This document shows positions 8,966 to 17,745 of a DNA stretch of 64,000 nucleotides, piece after piece. The notes below the pieces were generated by a model. That model searched no databases and was not told where the DNA came from. It saw only the letters and a list, made by a program, of their open reading frames with translations. Made by a program: the position numbers and the translations under genes. This DNA comes from Serratia liquefaciens (GTDB lineage Bacteria > Pseudomonadota > Gammaproteobacteria > Enterobacterales > Enterobacteriaceae). Every line of letters begins with the position of its first letter. The first letter of the stretch is position 1. The stretch is taken from positions 1,550,001 through 1,614,000 of the forward strand of contig NZ_CP088930.1 in assembly GCF_027594825.1 (NCBI RefSeq), written 5' to 3'.

Positions 8966-11900
8966 ATGGATATCAGCGCACCGAATCATCTCATCACGCG
9001 CCAGGGCGCCTTGTTGACGCACAGCCTGCTGGCGGCATTGACGGTATTTTTACTGGCATTGCTGTGCCTGACGCTGTCGAACGAATCCAGCCACTTTACC
9101 CCGCTGTGGTTCCCTACCGCCGCCATTATTGCCGTGCTGTTCCGCCACTCGCCGCGCCAGTGGGGGTTACCGCTGCTGGCATGCGGGATTGGCATCGTGA
9201 CCGCCAGCGTCACGCTGTTCGGCTTTAGCTGGTTCCCGGTAAAACTGACCCTGATCAACCTGCTGGAAGCGGTGGTTTGCACCCTGCTGTTACGCCGCAT
9301 GCTGCTGACGGACGATCCGCTGAACAGCCTGGCCAGTTGGCTTAAGTTCGTCGTCTGCGCGGTGATCTTCACCCCTTTGTTCAGTGCCCTGCTGGCCGCC
9401 TGGTGGGTTCCCGCCCCGGGACACACTTTCTGGCACCCCTTCAGCACCTGGTTTATTTCGGAGGCCATTGGCGTCCTGTCGCTGACGCCCATCGGGCTGG
9501 TGTATCGTCGCCGCATGCTGGATACGCTGAATCTGTATACCCTGCTGCTGACGTTGATAGTCGCGCTGACCTTCAGCTATCTGGCACTGAGCTACCTGCC
9601 CTTTCCGTTCACCTTCGTCATTCTGCCGCTGCTGTGGGCGGCAATCGCGCTGCCGCGGCTCGAAGCTTTCGTCATCTGCTTTTGCACCACGCTGATGATC
9701 ACCGTGATGATTTCCGTCGGGTTGCTGCATTTTCATGCGCCCCTCGGTCCCTTCAGCGATATCGAGATTTACCTGCCTATCCTGTTGATTTTGATCCCGG
9801 CACATTCGATGGCCATGGTGATGCACGCCTTCCGGGTGGAGAAACAGCATATCGTCGAGAGTGAAACTCGCTTTCGTAATGCGTTGGAGTATTCGGCCAT
9901 CGGCATGGCGCTGGTGTCGCCGCAGGGGAAATGGCTGCAGGTCAATCAGGCGTTGTGCAAACTGCTCGACTATACCCCGGAGGCTCTGCGACGCCTGACT
10001 TTCCAGGAAATCACCCACCCGGACGATCTGAACGCCGACCTGACGCAACTGCGCGATCTGCTCGACGGGCATATCAGCAGTTACACCCTGGAGAAACGCT
10101 ACATCCGCAGCGACGGCGAACACGTCTGGGCGCTGCTGGCCGTATCTTTGGTGCGCGATGCCGAAGGGCTGCCGCTGTATTTTATTTCGCAGGTGGAAGA
10201 CATCAGCGAGTTGAAACGCACCGCCGCAGAGAACCACCGACTGATGGAGCGCATTACGCTGGCGAATAAAGTGGGCGGCATCGGCGTTTGGGAATGGATG
10301 ATGCACGGCGAAGAGCTCACCTGGGACAAACGTATGTTCGAGCTTTACGACGTCAGCCCGGAGCAAACGCCCACGCTGTCGCTGTGGCGCACGCTGTTGT
10401 TGACTGAAGATCGCGAGCGGACCGATCGTGAGATGAGCGTTCTTCTCAAACAGCCGGGGCCCTTTATCATGGAGTTCCGGCTGCTCACCCGCGAAGGAAA
10501 AGTGCGCCATATTCGCGGCCAGGGCAATGTCATTCTGGATCAACAGGGTACGCCGCTGCGCATGATCGGCACCAATATCGACATGACGGAGGTCCGTAAT
10601 CTGACCGAAGCACTGCACGAGGAAAAAGAGCGCCTGCACATAACGCTCGATGCCATCGGCGAAGCCGTGATATCCACCGACGACGAAATGCACATTACCT
10701 TTATGAACCCGGTGGCCGAGCAGATGTGCGGCTGGCCACTCAGTCTGGCGATCGGCATGCCCGTCGCCGGCGTGGTACGCCTGACCAACGGGAAAGACGG
10801 CGAAGAGGTAGAAAACCCGATCCAGTGCTGCCTGCAGGAAAACCGAGCGCTGCCGGCAGACTATGCCCTGGTGCTGCATGGGCGCGACGGCCGCTGCTTC
10901 GATATTCAACAGTCGGTTTCACCGTTGAAAACGATCGACGGCAACGTGATGGGGGCGGTGATGGTGTTGCAGGATGTCACGGCCTCACGCGAACTGATGC
11001 AGAAGTTGAGTTACAGCGCGTCCCACGATGCCCTGACCACGCTGCCCAATCGCACCAGTTTTGAAAAACGCCTGAAGGCCGCTATCGCCAACGCCACTGA
11101 AAAACGGCTGCAGCACGCGCTGGTGTTCCTCGATCTCGACCGTTTCAAGGCGGTCAATGACAACGCCGGCCACGCCGCGGGCGACGCGCTGTTGAAAGAT
11201 CTTTCCCTGTTGATGCGGCACCATCTGCGCAACAGCGACTGCCTGGCCCGGCTCGGCGGCGATGAGTTCGGGCTGATCCTGTTCGACTGCACGCGGGAAC
11301 AGGCCCAGTCGCTGATGCAACAGCTGGTTAATCACATCAGCCAGCATCCGTTCTTTTGGGAAGGGAAGATTTACCACGTCGGCGCCAGTGCAGGCGTAAC
11401 CCGTATTGATGCCTACGCCGGCAAGAGCAGCGAGCTGCTGGCGCAGGCCGATATTGCCTGTTATACCGCCAAGCATCGCGGACGCGGCCAGGTTTATCTC
11501 TATGAGGCGCGTCAAAAAATGATCCTGGAACGTCAGCATGAACTGCTGACGCGTCAGGAAGTGACGGACATCATCACCGATGGGCAATTATTGCTGCATG
11601 TCAGGGCGGTCGCACCGCCAAAAACGCCGCTGGCGGTCTGCTTCTATCAGTTGAAACTGCAGGTGAGGAGTCAGGACGGTCAGTCGCTGGCGAGCGACGA
11701 TTTTATCTCCGCCGCCCGGCTATACGGCCTGACGCAAGAAATTGACCGCTGGATCATCGGGCAGATACTGACGCAGCGCGCCCCTGATATTGCCCGCAAG
11801 GGATTGTCCATCGCGCTGCCGCTGGCAACCGACAGCCTGCTGGACGCCAGCTTCCAGAAGGATCTGCTGGCAGCGCTGGACGCATCTTCCTTGCAACCAG

Positions 11901-12307
11901 GGGCATTGTTGCTGGCGGTCGATGACGCAGTGGTGCTGGAGCACGCCGACATTTGCAGGCCGTTCCTCCAGCAGTTGCAGCAACGGGGCTGCAAGCTGAT
12001 CGTTAACGGTTTTGGCCACAGCCTCAACGCCTTTGACGAGCTGCATGGCCAAAAGATTGACTATATCCGCGTCGACGAACGCTTTATCACCAACGTGCAT
12101 TGCAACCAGATGGACGAACTGATGGTTTCGATGCTCAACGGGGCGACGCATCGGGTGCAAGCTCAAACGCTGGCCGGCCCGGCACACCAACAGGTCACGC
12201 TGAACACCCTGCAGGCCATTGGCATCGATTTGTCGGACGGCGATGCCATCGCACTGGAACAGCCGCTGACCGAACTGCTCAGCGGCGGTTACTTTGGTAT
12301 CCGCTAA
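8966..12307 (+). CDS. dgcE: membrane diguanylate cyclase DgcE (MASE1-PAS-PAS-PAS-GGDEF-degenerate EAL)
   Basis: Synthesises c-di-GMP; in E. coli DgcE sits at the top of the curli/biofilm cascade. The 1113-residue protein has a MASE1 membrane sensor (residues ~10-300), three PAS/PAC modules (~305-690), and a GGDEF domain with an intact RLGGDEFG active site and LDLDRFKAVND. The C-terminal EAL-like domain lacks the EAL and DDFGTG motifs, as in E. coli DgcE (YegE, 1105 residues), which it matches along its length. ATG 8966 has TAAGGG six bases upstream; the in-frame TTG 8960 is less likely. A 539-residue open frame on the opposite strand is a codon-bias shadow. Confidence 0.95.
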   Translation: MDISAPNHLITRQGALLTHSLLAALTVFLLALLCLTLSNESSHFTPLWFPTAAIIAVLFRHSPRQWGLPLLACGIGIVTASVTLFGFSWFPVKLTLINLLEAVVCTLLLRRMLLTDDPLNSLASWLKFVVCAVIFTPLFSALLAAWWVPAPGHTFWHPFSTWFISEAIGVLSLTPIGLVYRRRMLDTLNLYTLLLTLIVALTFSYLALSYLPFPFTFVILPLLWAAIALPRLEAFVICFCTTLMITVMISVGLLHFHAPLGPFSDIEIYLPILLILIPAHSMAMVMHAFRVEKQHIVESETRFRNALEYSAIGMALVSPQGKWLQVNQALCKLLDYTPEALRRLTFQEITHPDDLNADLTQLRDLLDGHISSYTLEKRYIRSDGEHVWALLAVSLVRDAEGLPLYFISQVEDISELKRTAAENHRLMERITLANKVGGIGVWEWMMHGEELTWDKRMFELYDVSPEQTPTLSLWRTLLLTEDRERTDREMSVLLKQPGPFIMEFRLLTREGKVRHIRGQGNVILDQQGTPLRMIGTNIDMTEVRNLTEALHEEKERLHITLDAIGEAVISTDDEMHITFMNPVAEQMCGWPLSLAIGMPVAGVVRLTNGKDGEEVENPIQCCLQENRALPADYALVLHGRDGRCFDIQQSVSPLKTIDGNVMGAVMVLQDVTASRELMQKLSYSASHDALTTLPNRTSFEKRLKAAIANATEKRLQHALVFLDLDRFKAVNDNAGHAAGDALLKDLSLLMRHHLRNSDCLARLGGDEFGLILFDCTREQAQSLMQQLVNHISQHPFFWEGKIYHVGASAGVTRIDAYAGKSSELLAQADIACYTAKHRGRGQVYLYEARQKMILERQHELLTRQEVTDIITDGQLLLHVRAVAPPKTPLAVCFYQLKLQVRSQDGQSLASDDFISAARLYGLTQEIDRWIIGQILTQRAPDIARKGLSIALPLATDSLLDASFQKDLLAALDASSLQPGALLLAVDDAVVLEHADICRPFLQQLQQRGCKLIVNGFGHSLNAFDELHGQKIDYIRVDERFITNVHCNQMDELMVSMLNGATHRVQAQTLAGPAHQQVTLNTLQAIGIDLSDGDAIALEQPLTELLSGGYFGIR

Positions 12308-12345
12308 TCCGCATCGCCAAACATCAAAATGACATCCTTGCCTTT

Positions 12346-12372
12346 CGAGCTGCGGCATAACGCCGCAGCTCG
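12346..12372 (+). terminator. Long hairpin after dgcE
   Basis: Perfect 11-bp stem CGAGCTGCGGC/GCCGCAGCTCG with loop ATAAC, 39 bp past the dgcE stop. The only T-run (six T) comes about 11 bp later, so it may stabilise the 3' end or act with that T-tract. Confidence 0.65.
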
Positions 12373-12405
12373 CCCATCACGCATTTTTTGCTTAGCCCAC
12401 CTGAG

Positions 12406-12423
12406 GTTAGTGGTATAACTAAC
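12406..12423. promoter_or_regulatory. Palindrome over a -10-like element before the YfeC-like gene
   Basis: GTTAGT-N6-ACTAAC is a perfect 6-bp inverted repeat. The spacer and right arm contain TATAAC (12414-12419), a plausible -10 hexamer for the gene starting 100 bp downstream. A repressor bound here would block that promoter; autoregulation by the DNA-binding product is a guess. Confidence 0.35.
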
Positions 12424-12519
12424 AGGTCAAAGTTAATCGCTTGCATAACACCTCGATACGGAAATCAGCACGCGAATTAATTTTCTCCCGCTCTATACAC
12501 CTAACTTGCTCAGGGATGA

Positions 12520-12876
12520 ATGGCTATGAAAAACGAGTGGTTTGCCGCCAGAGAGCTGACCGGCATTGCAGGACTGCCCTCCTCGCCACAGGGGATCAAC
12601 TTGAAGGCCCGCCGCGAAGGCTGGCTCAGCCGCCGGCGCAAAGGCGTACAAGGCAAAGCGGTGGAATACCACATCAACAGCCTGCCGATCGGCGCGCGCA
12701 GCTTGCTGATACTGCAAGAAGATCCTGCTGAATATCAGGTTGAACGCCAGGATCCGCTGGCGGTGTGGATTGAGTATTACCATCACCTGAGTGAAAGCGA
12801 GCGCGAGAAGGTACTGGCCTTTCTGATGCGAGAAGGAATAGACGGCCTGCTGACGCGCATTGCCGCCAAAGACTAG
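12520..12876 (+). CDS. YfeC-like DNA-binding protein with Mu-type helix-turn-helix
   Basis: 118 residues. The first ~60 form a Mu-repressor/MuA-type winged helix (FAARELTGIAG, INLKARREGW, RKGVQGKAVEYHINSLP), a fold seen in phage Mu proteins and the E. coli regulators YfeC/YfeD. The C-terminus (KVLAFLMREGIDGLLTRI) resembles that of YfeC, supporting a chromosomal regulator rather than a transposase fragment. Target genes are unknown. Two starts are possible: ATG 12520, three bases from AGGGA, or ATG 12526, nine bases away. A palindromic promoter element lies upstream. Confidence 0.75.
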   Translation: MAMKNEWFAARELTGIAGLPSSPQGINLKARREGWLSRRRKGVQGKAVEYHINSLPIGARSLLILQEDPAEYQVERQDPLAVWIEYYHHLSESEREKVLAFLMREGIDGLLTRIAAKD

Positions 12877-12886
12877 CCCGCAGCCG

Positions 12887-14353
12887 CTACCCGGCGCCCT
12901 CCATTGCCGGTGCCCAGCCATCGTTATGCCACAGATGCAGCGTGGCGTAGGAACGCCAGGGTCGCCAGCTTTCGGCATAGCGCTCAACCTGGCGTGGCGT
13001 CATGCCGGGAAAACGCTGTTTGATCAGATAATCCCCCGCCAGGAACACGTCCGGCCACGACCAGGCGCGCATGGCGATGTAGCTGGCGGTCCAACTGCCA
13101 ATCCCCGGCAGCGCGGTCAGTGCCTTGATCCCCTGTTCAATATCCAGCACGTTCTCCAGTTGCAATCGCCCTTCGGTAACCGCCTGCGCAATGCCGATTA
13201 ACGCCGCCGCTCGTTTCAGCTGCACCCCCAACGGGCGCAGCGCCTCAGGCTGTAGTCGCGCAATCTGTTCGGCAGTGGGAAAGACGTGGGTAATGCCGCC
13301 ATAAGGCTGATCCAGCGGGGTGCCCCAGAGTTCAGCCATTCGTCCGGCAAAGGTCGCCGCCATTTTGACGCTGACCAACTGCCCGAGCACCGCGCGGGTC
13401 GCCTGTTCGAATGCATTGACGCAGCCAGGCAGCCGCAGCCCCGGCGCATCGGCAGCCAACGGCCCCAACGCCTGGGCGATTAGATCTGGCGCGGCATCGA
13501 GGTCAAACAGTTGGCGAGTGCGCCGCAGCACCTCCGTCGTCACCCGGCTCAGGGAAGGGGCAATTTCCACCCGCACCCGATTGCTCGCCGCTTCCGGCTG
13601 CACGCTGACCCAGCCACGATATTCAACGCCGCCCTGAGTGATGGCAATCGCCCGCAGGTACTGCTGCCCCTCAACCCTTTCCACACCGCTCACCGCACGG
13701 GTTTGCAAGAAACCCAGCATGCGCGGCCAGTCATACGGCGGCCGGTAGCCCAGGTGAAACACCAGCCCGCTGGCGACGGTACGTTCGTTTCGGCCAGTAC
13801 TGCTGCGCAGCGCCGAGGGAATTAACCGGTAACGCGCCTTGAACAGTTCGTTAAAACGCCGCAGGCTGCCGAAACCGGCGGCAAAGGCCACCTCGCTCAG
13901 CGGCATATCGGTATCCGCCAACAGGCGCTTGGCCTGCAACAGCCGATGCGACTGGGCGTAATCAATCGGGGACGCACCAAACTGATCGGCAAAGATACGC
14001 CGCAGATGACGATCCGAAATGCCCAGCCGCGCCGCCAGTTGCTCGCAACTGTGCTCCGACAGGTACCCCTGCTCAATCAGCTGCACCGCCACCTGAGCAT
14101 AGCGATTGCCTAGGTCGATCAATGCCAGCCCCGGCGCCAACTCCGGCCGGCACTTCAGGCAGGGCCGAAATCCCGCCAGCTCCGCCGCCGCCGCACTCGG
14201 GTAAAAAGTACAGTTTTCAATTTTTGGGGTACGGGCACTGCACACCGGGCGACAGTAAATACCGGTCGACGAAACGCCGACGAAGAAGCGACCGTCAAAT
14301 TTGCGATCGCGCGCACTCAGTGCCTCATACAACGCCTGCTGTTGGTTTTTCAT
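12887..14353 (-). CDS. alkA: Ada-type regulator fused to AlkA 3-methyladenine DNA glycosylase II
   Basis: Alkylation repair protein of 488 residues joining two activities. Residues ~10-75 are the Ada zinc domain with Cys34, Cys38, Cys65 and Cys68 (YCRPVC and PCLKC); in Ada the first cysteine accepts methyl groups from DNA phosphotriesters. An AraC-type helix-turn-helix (~85-180) follows, then an AlkA N-terminal domain and HhH-GPD glycosylase. LPGIGSWTASY leads to the catalytic Asp441 just before YLIKQRFPGMTP, equivalent to E. coli AlkA Asp238. The Ada methyltransferase domain for O6-methylguanine is absent. The protein could sense methylation and control itself while removing alkylated bases. 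Start ATG 14353 (MKNQQQALYEAL) fits the family; upstream in-frame ATGs add a low-complexity leader. Confidence 0.93.
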   Translation of the reverse strand: MKNQQQALYEALSARDRKFDGRFFVGVSSTGIYCRPVCSARTPKIENCTFYPSAAAAELAGFRPCLKCRPELAPGLALIDLGNRYAQVAVQLIEQGYLSEHSCEQLAARLGISDRHLRRIFADQFGASPIDYAQSHRLLQAKRLLADTDMPLSEVAFAAGFGSLRRFNELFKARYRLIPSALRSSTGRNERTVASGLVFHLGYRPPYDWPRMLGFLQTRAVSGVERVEGQQYLRAIAITQGGVEYRGWVSVQPEAASNRVRVEIAPSLSRVTTEVLRRTRQLFDLDAAPDLIAQALGPLAADAPGLRLPGCVNAFEQATRAVLGQLVSVKMAATFAGRMAELWGTPLDQPYGGITHVFPTAEQIARLQPEALRPLGVQLKRAAALIGIAQAVTEGRLQLENVLDIEQGIKALTALPGIGSWTASYIAMRAWSWPDVFLAGDYLIKQRFPGMTPRQVERYAESWRPWRSYATLHLWHNDGWAPAMEGAG

Positions 14354-14549
14354 GGCCACGCTCGGGGTCAGTTTTTTGTGCATTATGCGACTCGATGAGC
14401 ACGCTGACGTGCGGGATTCGGACATTAAGTTAAGCATGCCGGTACGTTCGCCGCTAAATTTTTCGTCAGTTACGCGCTCTCAGATTGCCCGAGGGCCAAG
14501 TCTCGGGTAAAGTCGCCCCCCTTCATTGGCATGGGGATAGAGAAAAGAC

Positions 14550-15902
14550 ATGTTTATTGGATTCGATTACGGAACGGCCAACTGTTCCGTCGCAGTGATG
14601 CGAGATAACGGCCCTGAGCTGCTGACGTTGGAAAACAACGAACCCTACCTGCCGTCGATGCTGTGCGCCCCGACGCGCGAAGCCGTGAGCGAGTGTTTGC
14701 ACCGCCACTGGCAGGTGCCGACCGCCAGCGAGGAAAACCAGCAGCTGCTGCGCCGGGCAATCAACTACAACCGCGAAGAAGACATTCCCGTCGGCAACGA
14801 CAGCGTGCTGTTCGGCCTGCAGGCGCTGGCGCACTACGTTGAAGATCCGGAAGAAGTGTATTTTGTCCGCTCGCCGAAATCCTTCCTCGGTGCCAACGGC
14901 CTGAAGCCACAGCAGATCGCGCTGTTTGAAGATCTGGTGTGCGCCATGATGTTCCACATCAAGCGTCAGGCGGAAAACGTGCTGCAGGACAGCATCAGCC
15001 AGGCGGTCATTGGCCGTCCTATCAACTTCCAGGGTATCGGTGGCGAAGAGGCTAACCGTCAGGCGCAGGGCATTTTGCAACGCGCTGCGGAGCGCGCCGG
15101 CTTCAAGGACATTGAATTCCAGTTCGAGCCGGTCGCCGCAGGCCTGGATTTCGAAGCGACACTGAGCGAAGAGAAAACCGTGCTGGTGGTGGACATCGGC
15201 GGCGGGACGACCGACTGTTCGGTGCTGTTGATGGGCCCGCAGTGGCGTGACCGTGCCGATCGTCAGCAAAGCCTGCTGGGGCACAGCGGTTGCCGGGTCG
15301 GCGGTAACGACCTGGACATCATGCTGGCGTTCAAGCAGTTGATGCCGTTGTTCGGTATGGGCGGCGAAACCGAAAAAGGCATCGCCCTGCCTGCGCTGCC
15401 TTACTGGAACGCGGTCGCCACCAACGACGTCCCGGCACAGATCGACTTCTACAGCGCCGCCAATGGCCGCATGCTGCGCGATTTGATCCGCGATGCCGCC
15501 GAACCGGAAAAGGTTAAGCGCCTGCTGAAAGTGCACCAGCAGCGCCTGAGCTACCGCCTGGTGCGCGCGGCAGAGGAGAGCAAAATCGCCCTGTCGGCAC
15601 AGCAAAACATCAGCGCTCCGCTGGCTTTCGTCCAGACTGACCTGGCGGAAAACATCAGCCAGGATCAGCTTGCCGAGGCCATCTCACAGCCGCTGCTGCG
15701 CATTCAGGAACAGGTCAGCGCCGCGCTGGCCAGCAGCCAGACGGCACCGCAGGTGATTTATCTCACCGGCGGCAGCGCACGTTCCCCGCTGTTGCGCGCC
15801 GCGCTGCAACAGCAGTTGCCGGGCATTCCTATCGTCGGCGGCAACGACTTCGGCTCGGTCACCGCCGGACTGGCTCGCTGGGCGCAGACGCTGTTCCGTT
15901 AA
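14550..15902 (+). CDS. yegD: Hsp70-family chaperone-like protein YegD
   Basis: A 450-residue actin-fold ATPase of the HSP70 superfamily without the substrate-binding lid domain. It opens with the phosphate-1 loop FIGFDYGTANCSVAVM and carries the phosphate-2 motif VVDIGGGTTDCSVLLM (around residue 213) and the adenosine motif YLTGGSARSPLL near the end. Length and sequence correspond to E. coli YegD, also next to alkA. The client and role are unknown. It diverges from the Ada-AlkA gene across 196 bp that include a small hairpin (CCCGAG/CTCGGG, 14488-14507). Confidence 0.9.
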   Translation: MFIGFDYGTANCSVAVMRDNGPELLTLENNEPYLPSMLCAPTREAVSECLHRHWQVPTASEENQQLLRRAINYNREEDIPVGNDSVLFGLQALAHYVEDPEEVYFVRSPKSFLGANGLKPQQIALFEDLVCAMMFHIKRQAENVLQDSISQAVIGRPINFQGIGGEEANRQAQGILQRAAERAGFKDIEFQFEPVAAGLDFEATLSEEKTVLVVDIGGGTTDCSVLLMGPQWRDRADRQQSLLGHSGCRVGGNDLDIMLAFKQLMPLFGMGGETEKGIALPALPYWNAVATNDVPAQIDFYSAANGRMLRDLIRDAAEPEKVKRLLKVHQQRLSYRLVRAAEESKIALSAQQNISAPLAFVQTDLAENISQDQLAEAISQPLLRIQEQVSAALASSQTAPQVIYLTGGSARSPLLRAALQQQLPGIPIVGGNDFGSVTAGLARWAQTLFR

Positions 15903-16006
15903 GGGCCCAAGAGCGTGGCATATCAATGCCGCGCTCTGCCGCCAAGCCATCCGTTGCAAAAACAGGTACTGTATCGGTTGGGACAACAATCATGGCGGGA
16001 GCAACA

Positions 16007-16516
16007 ATGCTGATCGTTTTTTCCGGGCTGCCCGGCAGCGGTAAAACTACGCTGGCACGGGCGTTGGCCAGCGCATTGCCGGCAATGTATCTTCGAATCG
16101 ATACCCTTGAGCAAGCCATCCGCAACAGCGGTTCCCTGGCCGGTGACGTCGGCCCAGCCGGCTATTTTGCCGCTTATGGCGTGGCCGAGGACAACCTGCG
16201 TCTGGGCCATACTCTGATTGCCGATTCGGTCAACCCGCTGCAGGTCACCCGTGACGCCTGGCGTAAGGTGGCGCAAAGGGCCGGAGCAGCCTGCTTCGAG
16301 ATTGAGGTGGTTTGCTCCGACAGTAGCGAACACCGTCAACGGGTTGAAACCCGCGCCGGTGACGTTACCGGGCTGCGGCTTCCCAACTGGCGCGATGTCA
16401 CAACTCACGATTACACGCCCTGGAAGGAGCCGGTGGCCCGTATCGATACCGCGCACCGGCCAGTAGAAAGTTGCCTGACACAGTTGCTGACGTTGATTAA
16501 CACCGCCCGCAGCTGA
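16007..16516 (+). CDS. P-loop kinase-like AAA/zeta-type small nucleotide kinase
   Basis: A 169-residue protein with a clean Walker A motif at its start (FSGLPGSGKTTLARAL) and no other domain. The layout (RIDTLEQAI after the first strand, a switch-like DSVNPL, then a lid rich in arginine) resembles small kinases related to adenylylsulfate, gluconate or chloramphenicol kinases and zeta toxins. The substrate cannot be told. ATG 16007 is chosen because it is five bases after CGGGAG and directly precedes the first beta strand; an in-frame ATG at 15992 adds five residues. It converges on the aldo-keto reductase with a 6-bp gap. No antitoxin-like partner is adjacent. Confidence 0.75.
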   Translation: MLIVFSGLPGSGKTTLARALASALPAMYLRIDTLEQAIRNSGSLAGDVGPAGYFAAYGVAEDNLRLGHTLIADSVNPLQVTRDAWRKVAQRAGAACFEIEVVCSDSSEHRQRVETRAGDVTGLRLPNWRDVTTHDYTPWKEPVARIDTAHRPVESCLTQLLTLINTARS

Positions 16517-16522
16517 CGCTCG

Positions 16523-17476
16523 TCACCAGGCGCTGGCCTCGTTCAGGCTACGGATATCCTCGGCATCCAGCCGCAGCCGGGTAGCGCTGATCAGCTCATC
16601 CAACTGTTTTAGCGACGTGGCGCTGACGATCGGCGCGGTGATGTCCGGCCGCGCGATCAGCCAGGCCAGTGAGACTTGCGTTGGCGAGGTGTGGTGTTTT
16701 TCCGCCACCCGATCCAGCGCCGCCAAAATTTTGAAACCGCGTGGATTAAGGTATCGCTCAACGATGGTGTCGCCACGTTGGCTCTTGCCGATATCTTTTT
16801 CGCTGCGGTATTTGCCGGTCAGGAAACCGCTGGCCAGCGAGAAGAAGTTAATCACGCCCAATCCATGGCGCTGCACTACCGGCGCCAGGCTACGTTCATA
16901 CTCCTCACGCGCATAAAGATTGTATTCCGGTTGCAGGGTCTCATAGCGCGCCAACCCATTCTGCTCACTGACTTTCAACGCCTCCTCCAGACGATCGGCC
17001 TGATAGTTGGAAGCGCCTATCGCCCGCACCTTGCCGGCCTTGATCAACCCATCAAACGCCACCAGGGTTTCCGCCAACGGCGTGTCCCGGTCATCATCGT
17101 GTGACTGATAAAGGTCGATATAGTCGGTCTGCAAACGACGCAGGGAATCCTCTACCGCCTGTTGGATATAGCGTGGCGACAGCCCCTGCTTACCCTCGCC
17201 CATCGGCTTGCCGACTTTGGTTGCGATGATCACCTGGTCACGCTTGCCGCTCTTTTTCAGCCACTGGCCGATCGTGGTTTCCGATTCGCCACCCTGATTG
17301 CCCGGCACCCAGCTCGAGTACACGTCGGCGGTATCGATAAAGTTGAGCTGATTTTCCACCAGCGCATCCAACAGGCTGAATGAAGTTTCGCGATCTGCCG
17401 TCCAGCCAAACACGTTGCCGCCGAAGGTTAATGCCGGCACTTTGATGCCCGAACGGCCCAGTTCTTTATGACTCAT
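16523..17476 (-). CDS. aldo-keto reductase
   Basis: NAD(P)H-dependent oxidoreductase of 317 residues with the TIM-barrel AKR fold. The catalytic tetrad is visible: Asp in FIDTADVY, its Tyr, Lys in IATKVG, and His in YQSHDDD. C-terminal cofactor-binding segments (PIVSATSLKQLDEL) are normal. Members with this type of sequence act on small aldehydes and ketones; the substrate is not predictable. Start ATG 17476 follows TGGAG with six bases of spacing; an in-frame ATG at 17488 overlaps that site. It diverges from mdtA by about 270 bp. Confidence 0.9.
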   Translation of the reverse strand: MSHKELGRSGIKVPALTFGGNVFGWTADRETSFSLLDALVENQLNFIDTADVYSSWVPGNQGGESETTIGQWLKKSGKRDQVIIATKVGKPMGEGKQGLSPRYIQQAVEDSLRRLQTDYIDLYQSHDDDRDTPLAETLVAFDGLIKAGKVRAIGASNYQADRLEEALKVSEQNGLARYETLQPEYNLYAREEYERSLAPVVQRHGLGVINFFSLASGFLTGKYRSEKDIGKSQRGDTIVERYLNPRGFKILAALDRVAEKHHTSPTQVSLAWLIARPDITAPIVSATSLKQLDELISATRLRLDAEDIRSLNEASAW

Positions 17477-17621
17477 TGCATGCTCCATGGGGTTGATGAT
17501 TCGCAGGTTAATTATTAGCGCGAAAGCAGGAAATCCGCTAAAACGCATTCGCTATAAGCCGGATGGCAACGCTTATAAACATAGCAGGATTAAATCTACA
17601 ACTTATTCGGACAATGCTGAC

Positions 17622-17639
17622 GGTTCCTCCATATTTCCT
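17622..17639 (+). promoter_or_regulatory. Candidate BaeR box upstream of mdtA
   Basis: GGTTCCTCCATATTTCCT keeps the core TT.CTCCAT..TT of the BaeR box recalled from E. coli (TTTTTCTCCATNATTGGC). It lies about 30 bp before a possible -10 (TAGTAT, 17670-17675) and 107 bp before mdtA. This would let BaeR switch on its own operon. Confidence 0.5.
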
Positions 17640-17745
17640 TCATTTTTATGCCGTCTTTCCTCGCTAAACTAGTATTCTGTAAGGAGTGTAACTTTTTTGG
17701 CAATGAGTGCCCGCACGCCTGCCTTTTGGAGAGATTTTCGCCACC

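Noticed and set aside
9290..10909. 539-residue open frame on the minus strand opposite dgcE
   Set aside because: It is fully antisense to a clearly conserved protein, its translation is rich in Gln/His/Arg as expected from reversed codons, and no family motif or ribosome-binding site is seen.
12520..12876. Prophage Mu remnant
   Set aside because: The Mu-type helix-turn-helix alone is also found in chromosomal YfeC-like regulators, the C-terminus resembles YfeC, and no other phage gene is nearby.
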